DNA from: an uncultured Collinsella sp.
GTDB taxonomy: Bacteria > Actinomycetota > Coriobacteriia > Coriobacteriales > Coriobacteriaceae
Length of the DNA: 64,000 nucleotides
Assembly (NCBI GenBank): GCA_934654775.1
Contig: CAKUGR010000003.1
Span: forward strand, 62,001 to 126,000
Reading direction: 5' to 3'
Part shown: positions 31,393 through 39,412 of the stretch, in pieces
Layout: each line of letters opens with the position of its first letter
How positions within the stretch are numbered: the first letter of the stretch is position 1
The notes under the pieces: generated by a model
Database searches by the model: none
What the model was told of the DNA's origin: nothing
The model's input: only the letters and a program-made list of their open reading frames with translations
Position numbers and translations under genes: made by a program

Positions 31393-32496
31393 ATGAGCTA
31401 CTTCATCGTTTCACATAACGCGGCACTGGCGCTTTTGGCGCACATTCCGAACCCTCGCTTTGGGGATTCGGAACCAGAGGTCGTGTCGATTGCAGGTGCC
31501 TGCGCGCTCTGTGACCAAGAGGCGCAGGAGTTTATCGATCGCTATGACCTGGGGATTGGCGTGCTGGACCTGATGGTGCCAAAGCGAGCCGACCGCCGGC
31601 GGACCAAGCACGTTAAGACGCACCTGTGCACCAGCGAGCTCCCCGCGGGTTCGTTTATCTCTCTGGGCCACTGGAGGGGCGACCTTGATGCATACGTGTG
31701 CTCTCCCGAGCTGGCATTTTTGCAGGCCGCGCACGATGGCGATGCGGCGGAGGCCATTTATGCCGGCTATGCCATGACATCGGACTACCGGCTGGATGAC
31801 CTTGCTCCCGGCGGGGTGACCAGCAGGGATGCGGGCATGCGCGATGGGAAGCTCACGACCAAGGAGCTCATTGCGGCGTACCTTGACCGGGCGTCAAAGG
31901 TGAGGGGCGCCGCCAAAGCAAAAGCGTTGCTTCCGTATGTGGTGGAGGGCTCGCGATCTCCAAGGGAGTCGGGGCTTTGCATGTTTATGTCGTTGCCTGC
32001 ACATTACGGTGGGCTTGCGCTGGGCAAGGCCGAGCTGAACAAGAAGTACTTCATTCGCGATGGATACAACGATGGGCGTAACCGCAAACTGCGCGTGTTG
32101 GAGCGCACGCCCGACATAACGCTTACGGCGAAAGCGGAGGTGGGCCTGGATAAAGTAAGGGCTGGCTTGCTGCCCGAGGTGCTTACCGCGCTGGTCGATT
32201 ACGACAGCGACGCCATCCATGACGGACGCGAGAAGATCCGCAAGGATGCCGAGCGCCGCAACGAGCTGCAGATGCTCAATGGGGTCGCGCACTTTACGGT
32301 GACGACCGACCAGGCAAGCGACTACGACAAGCTCGTTCGCCTGTGCGAACGCGTCCGGCGCAAGCTGCATCGTCGCAAGCGGCCCATATTTTACAAGCCC
32401 ATGACTGAGGAAGCGCGATATTTGGCACAGGCGCGCGTCGAGACAAAGCGGTTTAAACTCTGGCAGACCGTTATTGAGGCACATCAGCATTGGTAA
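31393..32496 (+). CDS. Hypothetical protein related to the one at 54869-55942
   Basis: Unrecognised protein of 367 residues. Its middle part resembles the minus-strand protein at 54869. Both have a (C/T)SPE(L/F) motif starting a helical block (here CSPELAFLQAAHDGDAAEAIYAGYA), then a GAAKAKALL-type / GVKQLRWA-type segment. Next comes SPRESGLCMFMSLPAHYGG, against SPFEVQTSMLVSLPRDEGG there, and then an Asn-rich strand. The layout (conserved acidic residue in SPxE followed by P...GG) suggests a PD-(D/E)xK-like nuclease fold. However, the strand with the final acidic residue seen in the other protein is not evident here, so this one may be inactive. The C-terminal third is basic (RKLHRRKRPIFYK). 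Confidence 0.55.
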   Translation: MSYFIVSHNAALALLAHIPNPRFGDSEPEVVSIAGACALCDQEAQEFIDRYDLGIGVLDLMVPKRADRRRTKHVKTHLCTSELPAGSFISLGHWRGDLDAYVCSPELAFLQAAHDGDAAEAIYAGYAMTSDYRLDDLAPGGVTSRDAGMRDGKLTTKELIAAYLDRASKVRGAAKAKALLPYVVEGSRSPRESGLCMFMSLPAHYGGLALGKAELNKKYFIRDGYNDGRNRKLRVLERTPDITLTAKAEVGLDKVRAGLLPEVLTALVDYDSDAIHDGREKIRKDAERRNELQMLNGVAHFTVTTDQASDYDKLVRLCERVRRKLHRRKRPIFYKPMTEEARYLAQARVETKRFKLWQTVIEAHQHW

Positions 32497-32532
32497 GTGG
32501 GCCTTTGGCGGCGGAGGGGGTGCTGCCGCATT

Positions 32533-32712
32533 GAAGGTGAATGGTTTTCCGTGAAGTGAACGAGTGTTTTTGGACCCCCGAAGCATCCACACTTTTTGGC
32601 GCCAAAACCGCAGGATTCTAACGACAAAACCGCAGGAAATGAGCCGCCAAAAGTGTCGATGCTCCGGGGGTTCGTTTTGGCTCGTTCACTTCGCAGGAAA
32701 CCATTCACCTTC
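32533..32712. repeat. 180-bp structured repeat, family B copy 2
   Basis: Outer arms 32533-32564 and 32681-32712 are inverted repeats with a mismatch at the GTG/GC turn. The central 45 bp, starting TTTTTGGACCCCCGAAGCAT, is almost identical to copy 1 at 12109-12292. Outer-arm differences between copies (ACTTTTCCCGAG here GGTTTTCCGTG) are mirrored in the opposite arm. Confidence 0.8.
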
Positions 32713-32952
32713 GATTTGCGGGCTGTCCGGATACGGCTACGAGGGCCACATCTGGGTCTGATCGGGGCGATCGTTAGGGTTGCTTGGGCGATTTTGGGCC
32801 TGATCGAGGCGATTATCAGGGCTGTTGGGCGGCTTTGGGCGCAGTTGAGATGTTTGTCGGCGCTGTCGAGGCGGTATCAGCCACGGTTGGGATGGTTATT
32901 GGAGCTGTCGAAGCGGTTTGGCCGCCTCGGTGTCCTTTTGGATTGGCGGCGT

Positions 32953-32988
32953 AAAACAAAACAGCTCAGAGGCGAAGCCTCTGAGCTG
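32953..32988 (-). terminator. Terminator of tRNA-Val
   Basis: CAGCTCAGAGGC pairs perfectly with GCCTCTGAGCTG around GAA. On the minus strand it is followed by TTTTGTTTT. Confidence 0.85.
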
Positions 32989-32996
32989 CGAACATT

Positions 32997-33071
32997 TGGT
33001 GGGCGTTAGAAGATTTGAACTTCTGACCTCTTCCGTGTCAGGGAAGCGCTCTCCCCCTGAGCTAAACGCCC
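32997..33071 (-). tRNA. tRNA-Val (anticodon GAC)
   Basis: On the minus strand a 75-nt cloverleaf begins GGGCGTTTAGCTCAGGG. The acceptor arm GGGCGTT pairs with AACGCCC, the discriminator is A and CCA is encoded. The anticodon loop CTGACAC on a CTTCC/GGAAG stem gives anticodon GAC (valine, GUC/GUU codons). The T-arm GTTCAAATC is normal. A terminator hairpin follows directly. Confidence 0.95.
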
Positions 33072-33301
33072 GATCAAGGGTGCGCGAGTGCGCAGGGAAT
33101 AATATAACGGAGCTCCCGCCCAGTGGCAAGAACTATTTTAAAAAACTGGTGAATTGTGGCCCCATCGGAGCCCGCCGCAGCGTGAACAGCACGCGGAAAG
33201 TCCCGTTTGTACCCCCGATGAACTGCACGTTCGCGTAAAATAACTCCATTATGGGCAAATCGTGCCCAGGCAGTTTACAACGCGGCATATGGGGGAGGGA
33301 C

Positions 33302-34186
33302 ATGTCGGACGCGCGCTCGCTGCGAAAACAGTTCAATCGCATGCTCGCCACGTTGCTGGTGGCCCTCGCTGCTGCTGGAGCCGTAACGTACGCCTGGTAC
33401 ATCTACAACGCCAACCGTCATATCACCGACGTCAAGATGGCCGCGGGCACGGGCGTGACCTTCCTTATCTCCAACGAATACGACGGCGAATACAAAACCA
33501 ACGCCGGTCTGAGCTTTACGGGTCTGCTCGATCCCGTCTCGACCGATAACGTGCTCAACGGTTTCCAAAAGGTAACGGGCTTTACCGGCGGAACCACGCA
33601 GGACTCGCTGTTTGCCAGCATGTTTGGCGCCGCCGAGCATTCCGACTACTACAAGACTTCCCTATACCTGGCCACCAACTCGGCCGCGACCGATGTGTAC
33701 CTGTCGGGCATCGACTTTACCGAGCAGGACCCGGCAAACCCCATCTCCACTGCGCTGCGCGTGGGGCTGGTAGCCTATGTCCCAGGCAAGAGTGACACCG
33801 TAACGGGCCAGTACGTCTTTGAGGTCTCGAGCGAGCACAATCCCCAGGCGCGCTACAACACGCTCGACGGCAAAGATGCCGGCGAGAACGAGCAGAATCA
33901 CCGGGTGCTCGACAGCACCCGCTCCGATGGCACCACGGTTCACTTTGACCAGCTGACCAGCGCAAACTTCTGCGACTACAACGAAGACACCGGTATCGTG
34001 AGTCTCAAAGAGGCCACGACCAAGATCTGTAGCCTGCCCGCCGCCGCCAAGGGCGCAAACCGTAGCACGCCCGTGCGCGTGGACGTGTACGTGTGGCTGG
34101 AAGGCTGCGACCCCGACTGCACCAACAACTTGGCCGCCACCAGCCTGCAATCGCTGGCGCTGCGCTTTGCCGGCAAGCGTTCATAA
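33302..34186 (+). CDS. SipW-dependent-type secreted protein 1 of the fibre/ATPase operon
   Basis: First gene of the eight-gene unit ending at 42288; 294 residues. A basic N-terminus (SLRKQFNR) and hydrophobic helix (about 15-35) end in AVTYAWYIYNANRHI, the SipW-type signal with Tyr in place of the usual Phe. The mature domain starts with TDVKMAAGTGVTFLIS. Near the C-terminus is VYVWLEGCDPDCTN, with two Cys, then a final LALRFAGK strand. The start at 33302 follows GGGGGAGGGA; the open frame begins earlier but without signal. It is separated by 11 bp from the next gene. Predicted role: extracellular subunit, possibly of a fibre. Confidence 0.75.
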   Translation: MSDARSLRKQFNRMLATLLVALAAAGAVTYAWYIYNANRHITDVKMAAGTGVTFLISNEYDGEYKTNAGLSFTGLLDPVSTDNVLNGFQKVTGFTGGTTQDSLFASMFGAAEHSDYYKTSLYLATNSAATDVYLSGIDFTEQDPANPISTALRVGLVAYVPGKSDTVTGQYVFEVSSEHNPQARYNTLDGKDAGENEQNHRVLDSTRSDGTTVHFDQLTSANFCDYNEDTGIVSLKEATTKICSLPAAAKGANRSTPVRVDVYVWLEGCDPDCTNNLAATSLQSLALRFAGKRS

Positions 34187-34197
34187 GGGGGCCGGGG

Positions 34198-35034
34198 ATG
34201 AGCACATCGAACATCAAAGATATCCTAAGCTCGCGCCGTCGCATGGTTGCCGCGGCCGCATGGATGCTGGTGCTGGTAGCCGCCCTGAGCGCCGCGACCT
34301 ACGCCTGGTTTAGCAACTCGCGCTACACCAACGTGACGCCCGTGGCGCATACGGTAAGCGACGAGGGCTCCGACCTGCAGATTGGACTTTCGGCCAACGG
34401 ACCATGGGACACAACGACAACGCTCGCCGCCGTCGACAAAACGCTCTATCCCATCTCGACGGCCGATCTTTCCCGCTTTTGGCGTGGCACGTTCCAAAAC
34501 GCAGCGGGCATCACGACCGACTACGCCGACTGCACCGCGCAGCTGGACGACTATGCCCTTTCGGGCACGCTGTACCTTAAGGGCAGCGACAGCGCGCTCA
34601 ACGTGTACCTGTATCAGGGCCAGATGAGCGTGACGAGCGACCCGCAGCTGCTGGCCGCGCTGCGCCTGGGTCTGGTCATCACGACCCAGTCGGGTACGCA
34701 AACGCATATCTTTACCTGCGACGACCTGGGCAGCACCGCGGGCGCCACCAGCAGACGCACCACCGCGCAAGACGGCGTGGTCGTGGGTGCTGGCGCCTCG
34801 GGTTGGACCTACATCGCCGACCCCGCGCGTGCCATAAGCGCCTATAGCATGGACGGCACCGGCGACACGCCCACGCCGCGCGCGGGTGCCACGCCCATTT
34901 GCACGCTGGCCGCCAACGAGGTGGCAAGCGTTCGCTACGTTGTGTACATGGAAGGCTGCGACGCCCAATGCATCGACGAGGCTCAGGCCCGCGATGTGGT
35001 GCTGCAGCTTGCCTTTGCCGCGGCCAAGGGATAA
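34198..35034 (+). CDS. SipW-dependent-type secreted protein 2
   Basis: 278 residues. Basic RRRM is followed by a hydrophobic helix (about 17-38) ending in SAATYAWFSNSRYTNV. The mature part contains paired strands with LYPISTADLSRFWRG, closely like LYPVSTFDLNGFAAC in the next protein, so these two are nearest relatives. The signature appears as VVYMEGCDAQCIDEAQ with two Cys. The ATG at 34198 follows GGGGGCCGGGG; earlier in-frame codons overlap the previous gene. The stop is 13 bp from the next ATG. Confidence 0.75.
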   Translation: MSTSNIKDILSSRRRMVAAAAWMLVLVAALSAATYAWFSNSRYTNVTPVAHTVSDEGSDLQIGLSANGPWDTTTTLAAVDKTLYPISTADLSRFWRGTFQNAAGITTDYADCTAQLDDYALSGTLYLKGSDSALNVYLYQGQMSVTSDPQLLAALRLGLVITTQSGTQTHIFTCDDLGSTAGATSRRTTAQDGVVVGAGASGWTYIADPARAISAYSMDGTGDTPTPRAGATPICTLAANEVASVRYVVYMEGCDAQCIDEAQARDVVLQLAFAAAKG

Positions 35035-35047
35035 GGGGGCGAGCGAC

Positions 35048-36034
35048 ATGGAAGATACGAAGCACATGCCAGCAGATAGCTGCAAGGACAAAACCCAGAG
35101 CACGACCCCCGCGGCCTCCTCCAGCGCGTCCGCCGGGCGCACCGCGGGCACGGACGCCGACGCCCGCCGCCGCGCCCGCCGCGCGCGTGCCTACATCGCG
35201 CTCGTCATGGTGGCGCTCGCGGCGACCCTGGGCGCCGCGACCTACGCGTGGTTCACCAGCAACATGAAGGTCAACACCAACTCGGTGAGCGTGCACAGCG
35301 ACACGTCCAAGCTGGTCCTGGAGCTGGGCGATGCCGATGCCGGCAGCTGGTCGCAGCAAGGTGACGCATCCCTGGCCTCCACCGCGAGTGGGGCCGCGAC
35401 GCTCTATCCGGTCTCGACCTTCGACCTCAACGGCTTTGCAGCCTGCGCGCAGAACAATTCCAGCGGTGACGCCACGGTATTTGAGCAGGCAAGAGACAAT
35501 GGCTCCGCCTACTATCACGGCTGGGTTGACCTGCGCCCCACCATCACGGGCACGGGTGCCAGCAAGGTCAAAGGCAAGGTGAGCCTGTATCTGGCCGAGT
35601 CGCTGGTCCCGCAGGGCGTCGACGCCGAGCTGCTGCGCGCGGCCCGCGTGGGCATCAAGATCTCGAGCGGCGGCCAGGCGCTCGCCACCAACATTTTTGA
35701 GCTCGACAGCTCCGACAGCGGCCATCGCGGCGAGCATCCCACGACCGCCCCGGCTGGCCTTGTCGGCTACACCGACGGCATGCTGCTGGGCTGGCAAAAC
35801 GGCCAGCTCGCCTGCGGCGCAGACGTGACGCAGGATCCGGCCGCCTTTACGCTGGACACGAGCGAGACGGCCACGCGCCCGCAAAGCACGCTCGCCACGC
35901 TGGCTCTGGGCCAGGCCTATCGCCTGGACATCTATTACTACATCGAGGGTACCGACCCCGATAGCGCCGACTACCTGCACCAGGACCCGGGTACCTTGCA
36001 CCTGGCCCTCTTTGCGACCTTGGACGGTGAGTAG
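35048..36034 (+). CDS. SipW-dependent-type secreted protein 3
   Basis: 328 residues with an unusually long, Thr/Ser/Ala-rich cytoplasmic N-terminus (about 1-40) ending in the very basic ARRRARRARA. The helix (about 48-70) closes with GAATYAWFTSNMKVNT. LYPVSTFDLNGF is shared with protein 2. The signature is divergent: YYYIEGTDPDSAD, with Ser in place of Cys. The last strand is LALFATLDG. The ATG at 35048 follows AAGGGGGCGAG. The gene ends 2 bp before the next start. Confidence 0.74.
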   Translation: MEDTKHMPADSCKDKTQSTTPAASSSASAGRTAGTDADARRRARRARAYIALVMVALAATLGAATYAWFTSNMKVNTNSVSVHSDTSKLVLELGDADAGSWSQQGDASLASTASGAATLYPVSTFDLNGFAACAQNNSSGDATVFEQARDNGSAYYHGWVDLRPTITGTGASKVKGKVSLYLAESLVPQGVDAELLRAARVGIKISSGGQALATNIFELDSSDSGHRGEHPTTAPAGLVGYTDGMLLGWQNGQLACGADVTQDPAAFTLDTSETATRPQSTLATLALGQAYRLDIYYYIEGTDPDSADYLHQDPGTLHLALFATLDGE

Positions 36035-36036
36035 CC

Positions 36037-36825
36037 ATGACGCATAAGCAACTCGCTGCCACCCGCAAGCCCAAAGCCGCCGCCCCCGCCGACACCGGCC
36101 TGCGCCGCAAGCTCACCACCACCGTGGTCCTGGTCCTGTTTGCCCTGGTGGCGATAGCCATGGCGACCTTCGCCTGGTTCTCCATCGCCGATAGCGCCAA
36201 GACCCGCATGCTCATGATCGACGCCAACGCCGACGGCTCGCTGCGCTTTGACCTGGACGAGCACGCCACGTTCGAAGAGTACGTCCACAGTCTGGGCTTC
36301 GACCAGATCTCGGCGCGCATCGCCAGCGAAAAGGGCGTGGACATCGACGCGTCCAGGCTCAAGCCCGTCACCACGAGCGACTACCAGACCTTCACCTTTG
36401 AGGACGGCTCCACCGCCGACCCCGCCACCGGCGCCTACCTGGAGTTCACGTTGCACTTTATGAGCAGCACGGACCTGCGCGTGCGCCTGACCGGGCAGGA
36501 CGGCGACAACGGCGCATCCGGCACGCGGTTTAGCTCCGACACCGAGGGCATGGCCAGCGCCATGCGCATGAGCTTTACCGCCGACGGCCAAACTTGGGTC
36601 TACAACCCCAACGGGGGTGGCGGCTCATCCGGTTCGGCCACGGTCTTCGGGCTCGGATCGGGCGAGGCCACCGCGGCGAGCGACATGTTCGATCTGATAA
36701 AGGATACGGATAAGCCGGTAACCGTTCGCATATGGCTCGAGGGAACGGACCCAAGTTGCACTAATATGCTAAAGGGAGCTAACTATTCGGTTTCGATGCG
36801 CTTTGAGGGCATCGAGGAACAGTAG
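36037..36825 (+). CDS. SipW-dependent-type secreted protein 4
   Basis: 262 residues. A Lys/Ala/Pro-rich N-terminus (about 1-25) is followed by a hydrophobic helix (about 27-48) ending in AMATFAWFSIADSAK. The exterior domain has VRIWLEGTDPSCTN, the clearest copy of the family signature, and ends in SMRFEGIEEQ. A Gly/Ser-rich loop (PNGGGGSSGSA) lies in the middle. It starts 2 bp after the previous stop and so is almost certainly translationally coupled. It is the last structural-type gene before the signal peptidase. Confidence 0.75.
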   Translation: MTHKQLAATRKPKAAAPADTGLRRKLTTTVVLVLFALVAIAMATFAWFSIADSAKTRMLMIDANADGSLRFDLDEHATFEEYVHSLGFDQISARIASEKGVDIDASRLKPVTTSDYQTFTFEDGSTADPATGAYLEFTLHFMSSTDLRVRLTGQDGDNGASGTRFSSDTEGMASAMRMSFTADGQTWVYNPNGGGGSSGSATVFGLGSGEATAASDMFDLIKDTDKPVTVRIWLEGTDPSCTNMLKGANYSVSMRFEGIEEQ

Positions 36826-36885
36826 ATACGCACGGCGGCCGTCGGGTCGCACACGACTTAAACGGCAACGGTAGTAAGGGACATC

Positions 36886-37635
36886 ATGCAATCTGTTAAA
36901 AAAGTCGCATCCATCGCACTGAGCGTCGTCATGTGGATCATCATCCTGGTGGCGGCCCTGTATGCGTTTACCACGCTCGCCACGCGCGAGGACGGCAGCG
37001 TGTCGGACATCGCCGGCTTCACCCCGCTCGCCGTGCAGTCCGACTCCATGGCGCCCACGTTTAACAAGGGCGACCTCATCGTCATCCAAAAGTGCGATAC
37101 CTCCAAGCTCGAGGTGGGCGACATCGTGACGTTCCACACCATCATCGACAACGAGTACGCGCTCAACACGCACCGCATCGCCGCGATCGACGAGGTCAAC
37201 GGCATGCGCAGCTTTACCACCAAGGGCGACAACAACGACGTGGCCGATACGCACATCATCAGCGACGGTGACATTGTGGGCAAGTACCTATTTGCGCTGC
37301 CGCAGATGGGCAAGGTCATGGACTTCCTGTCCAGCTCTATGGGCTTCCTCATTGTGATCGTGCTGCCCATGCTGCTGTTCTTTATCTACCAGGTCTACCA
37401 CCTCATCGTGGTGGGCATGAACCTTAAGCGCGCCATGGCCGAGGAGGACCGCCTGGCCGCCGCGGCTGCCATCGTGGACGCCGAGGGCAAGGGCACCGCT
37501 GCCACCGTCACGGCCGATAACGCTGCCGAGCAGCTCGCCCAGGCCGAGGCCAAGCTCGAGGAAGCCCGCCGTTTGAAGGCCGAGGCCGAGGCGGCGATGA
37601 ACGCAAGCAAGCAGGAGGGCACCGACGGTGAGTGA
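36886..37635 (+). CDS. Signal peptidase I, ER type (SipW-like)
   Basis: Membrane-bound signal peptidase expected to cleave the SipW-type secreted proteins of this operon; 249 residues. An N-terminal helix (about 7-30) precedes the catalytic domain. The nucleophile is Ser54 in QSDSMAPTF. Where bacterial-type LepB has Lys, this protein has His96 in LNTHRIAAI, the Ser-His dyad of archaeal/ER-type and SipW peptidases. A GDNN motif follows. A second helix (about 150-175) and an Ala/Glu-rich coiled-coil tail of about 70 residues (LEEARRLKAEAEAAMNAS) are additions not seen in typical SipW. It overlaps the next gene by 8 bp. Confidence 0.88.
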   Translation: MQSVKKVASIALSVVMWIIILVAALYAFTTLATREDGSVSDIAGFTPLAVQSDSMAPTFNKGDLIVIQKCDTSKLEVGDIVTFHTIIDNEYALNTHRIAAIDEVNGMRSFTTKGDNNDVADTHIISDGDIVGKYLFALPQMGKVMDFLSSSMGFLIVIVLPMLLFFIYQVYHLIVVGMNLKRAMAEEDRLAAAAAIVDAEGKGTAATVTADNAAEQLAQAEAKLEEARRLKAEAEAAMNASKQEGTDGE

Positions 37636-39322
37636 GTTTCTGGGATTTGCCTGGGAGCTGCTGGCAAAGGTCGTCTACAACGTCGTTGCCGTCGTGAGCT
37701 CCATCCTTAACCTGCTGGTATTTGGCTGGGTTGAGTACTTCAACATCTTTATGACCTACTTCACCACGTTTGACCTGGTGGGCAAGATTGGCGCGGTCAT
37801 TCTGTTTGCCATGCTCATCGCGGTCCCCGTGCTGATCGTGGCCATCCTGGTGCACCGCTACCGCATCAACCGCCGCCTACATCGAGACGACACGTCCAAC
37901 AAGGCGCTCTACCGCGAGATCGGCCGCCTGAACAAGCAGGTGCTCGACCTCATGGACGAGAAGAACAAGCTGCTCGCGCTCAAGGTCAACGCCATGGGCG
38001 GCACCAAGCAGATTCCGTACGTGGGCGCCTCGGCCCTGGCCGACGACCACCTGCCCACGGTGGGCAACGTCGTGGGTGCCGCTGCGGGTGCCGGTGCTGT
38101 CGCGGGCGAGGGCGCCACGGCCGTCATGTCGGGCAACGCGTCGCTCGCGCTCGATGGCGCGGGCGTCAAGGATGCCGCAGCCGCCATGGCCAAGGCCACC
38201 GTCGAGGCCAAGACCCTTGCCGAGGAAAAAGAGATCGCCCAGGCCAACCGCTTCCCCAAGCTGTCGCTCGTGGACCTCAAGTATCGCGACTGGGAGTCTC
38301 CGGTCTACGACGACGCCATCTCGCTGGAGGATTTTGTCGACAGCTTCCGCGCGTTTGCGTGCAGCCAGATGAAGCTCTACTACACGCCCGAGATCATCCG
38401 CCGCTTTGTGGCCGGCATGGCCGCCTCCAAGCTGCTGATCCTGGAGGGCATCTCGGGTACCGGTAAGACCTCGCTGCCCTACAGCTTTAGCCGCTACCTG
38501 GACAACCCCGCGACCATCGTGTCGGTGCAGCCGAGCTTTCGCGACCGCACCGAGGTGCTCGGCTACTTTAACGAGTTTTCCAAGCGCTTCAACGAGACCG
38601 AGTTCCTCCGCGCCGTGTACGAGGCGGGTCTGCGCCAGGACCCGTCCATGATCGTGCTCGACGAGATGAACCTGGCCCGCGTGGAGTATTACTTCGCCGA
38701 GATCCTGTCGGTGCTCGAGATGCCGAGCCACGACGAGTGGGTGCTCGACCTGGTGCCCACCCAGTGGGCCGCCGACCCCAAGGCGCTCCACGACGGCAAG
38801 CTCACCATCCCCGACAGCCTGTGGTTCATTGGCACGGCCAACAACGACGACTCCACCTTTACCATCACGGACAAGGTGTACGACCGCGCGATCCCCATCG
38901 AGCTTAACGAGCGCGCCGACGCGTTTGAGTGCGAGCCGCACGAGCGCGTGCACGTGACGGCCGACCACCTGCAGTATCTGTTCCAAAAGGCCAAGGTCGA
39001 GTACGTGATCGACGACGAGCTACTGCAGAAGATGCACAAGCTGGACCAGTACCTGCAGACCCGCTTTAAGCTGGCGTTTGGCAACCGTATCATCAAGCAG
39101 ATGTACGACTTTATCCCCGTGTACGTGGCGTGCGGTGGCACCGAGCTGGGCGGCATGGACTACATCATCGCCCGCAAGGTGCTCAAGAAGTTTGAGTCCA
39201 TGAACGTGAGCTTTGTGCGCGACGAGATGAAGGGCCTGATCGAGTACATCGAGAAGACCTTTGGCGAGGGCGGCCTGCCCGATTCCGTCATGTACCTGCA
39301 GCGGATTCAGAACTTCTACTAA
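37628..39322 (+). CDS. Membrane-anchored McrB-like AAA+ ATPase
   Basis: AAA+ protein of the McrB/AAA_5 group with an unusual membrane anchor; 564 residues. Two hydrophobic segments (about 8-35 and 50-77) precede a basic and coiled-coil stretch (RLNKQVLDLMDEKNKLLAL) and an Ala/Gly-rich linker (about 140-195). The ATPase core has Walker A GISGTGKTS (about 273-281), FRDRTEVLGYFN, Walker B MIVLDEMNLARVEYYFAE (about 341-358) and a sensor region GTANNDDST plus DKVYDRA. The McrB GTPase signature MNxxDR is absent, so ATP is the likelier substrate. The start is a GTG at 37628, inside the signal peptidase gene. The next gene is McrC/DUF2357-like. Normal McrB proteins have a DNA-binding N-terminus; here it is replaced by membrane helices, implying work at the membrane rather than on DNA. 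Confidence 0.82.
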   Translation: MSEFLGFAWELLAKVVYNVVAVVSSILNLLVFGWVEYFNIFMTYFTTFDLVGKIGAVILFAMLIAVPVLIVAILVHRYRINRRLHRDDTSNKALYREIGRLNKQVLDLMDEKNKLLALKVNAMGGTKQIPYVGASALADDHLPTVGNVVGAAAGAGAVAGEGATAVMSGNASLALDGAGVKDAAAAMAKATVEAKTLAEEKEIAQANRFPKLSLVDLKYRDWESPVYDDAISLEDFVDSFRAFACSQMKLYYTPEIIRRFVAGMAASKLLILEGISGTGKTSLPYSFSRYLDNPATIVSVQPSFRDRTEVLGYFNEFSKRFNETEFLRAVYEAGLRQDPSMIVLDEMNLARVEYYFAEILSVLEMPSHDEWVLDLVPTQWAADPKALHDGKLTIPDSLWFIGTANNDDSTFTITDKVYDRAIPIELNERADAFECEPHERVHVTADHLQYLFQKAKVEYVIDDELLQKMHKLDQYLQTRFKLAFGNRIIKQMYDFIPVYVACGGTELGGMDYIIARKVLKKFESMNVSFVRDEMKGLIEYIEKTFGEGGLPDSVMYLQRIQNFY

Positions 39323-39339
39323 GCGCGTGCGAGCGCGGG

Positions 39340-39376
39340 GCGTGGGATAAGGCGATCAGTAGTCCTTGTCCCGCGC
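39340..39376 (+). other. Intra-operon RNA hairpin
   Basis: GCGTGGGATAAGG (39340-39352) pairs with CCTTGTCCCGCGC (39364-39376), 13 pairs including two G-U wobbles, with no T-run. It sits between the AAA+ and McrC-like genes and may adjust their relative expression or mark an mRNA processing point. Confidence 0.5.
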
Positions 39377-39412
39377 GCCTTCCCCCGATCGATCCAACCT
39401 ATGGAGTAACCC

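Larger units (their letters stand above)
32497..32996. other. Intergenic region with family B repeat and low-complexity GC tract
   Basis: Holds the 180-bp family B element (32533-32712), then about 230 bp (32720-32950) of imperfect repeats around GGGCGATT, TTGGGC and GAGGCG with no convincing gene. The tRNA terminator (32953-32988) closes the region. Confidence 0.55.

Noticed and set aside
32596..33009. A 137-codon + strand frame over the family B repeat and tRNA terminator
   Set aside because: It crosses the structured repeat, low-complexity sequence and the tRNA terminator, with no start signal.
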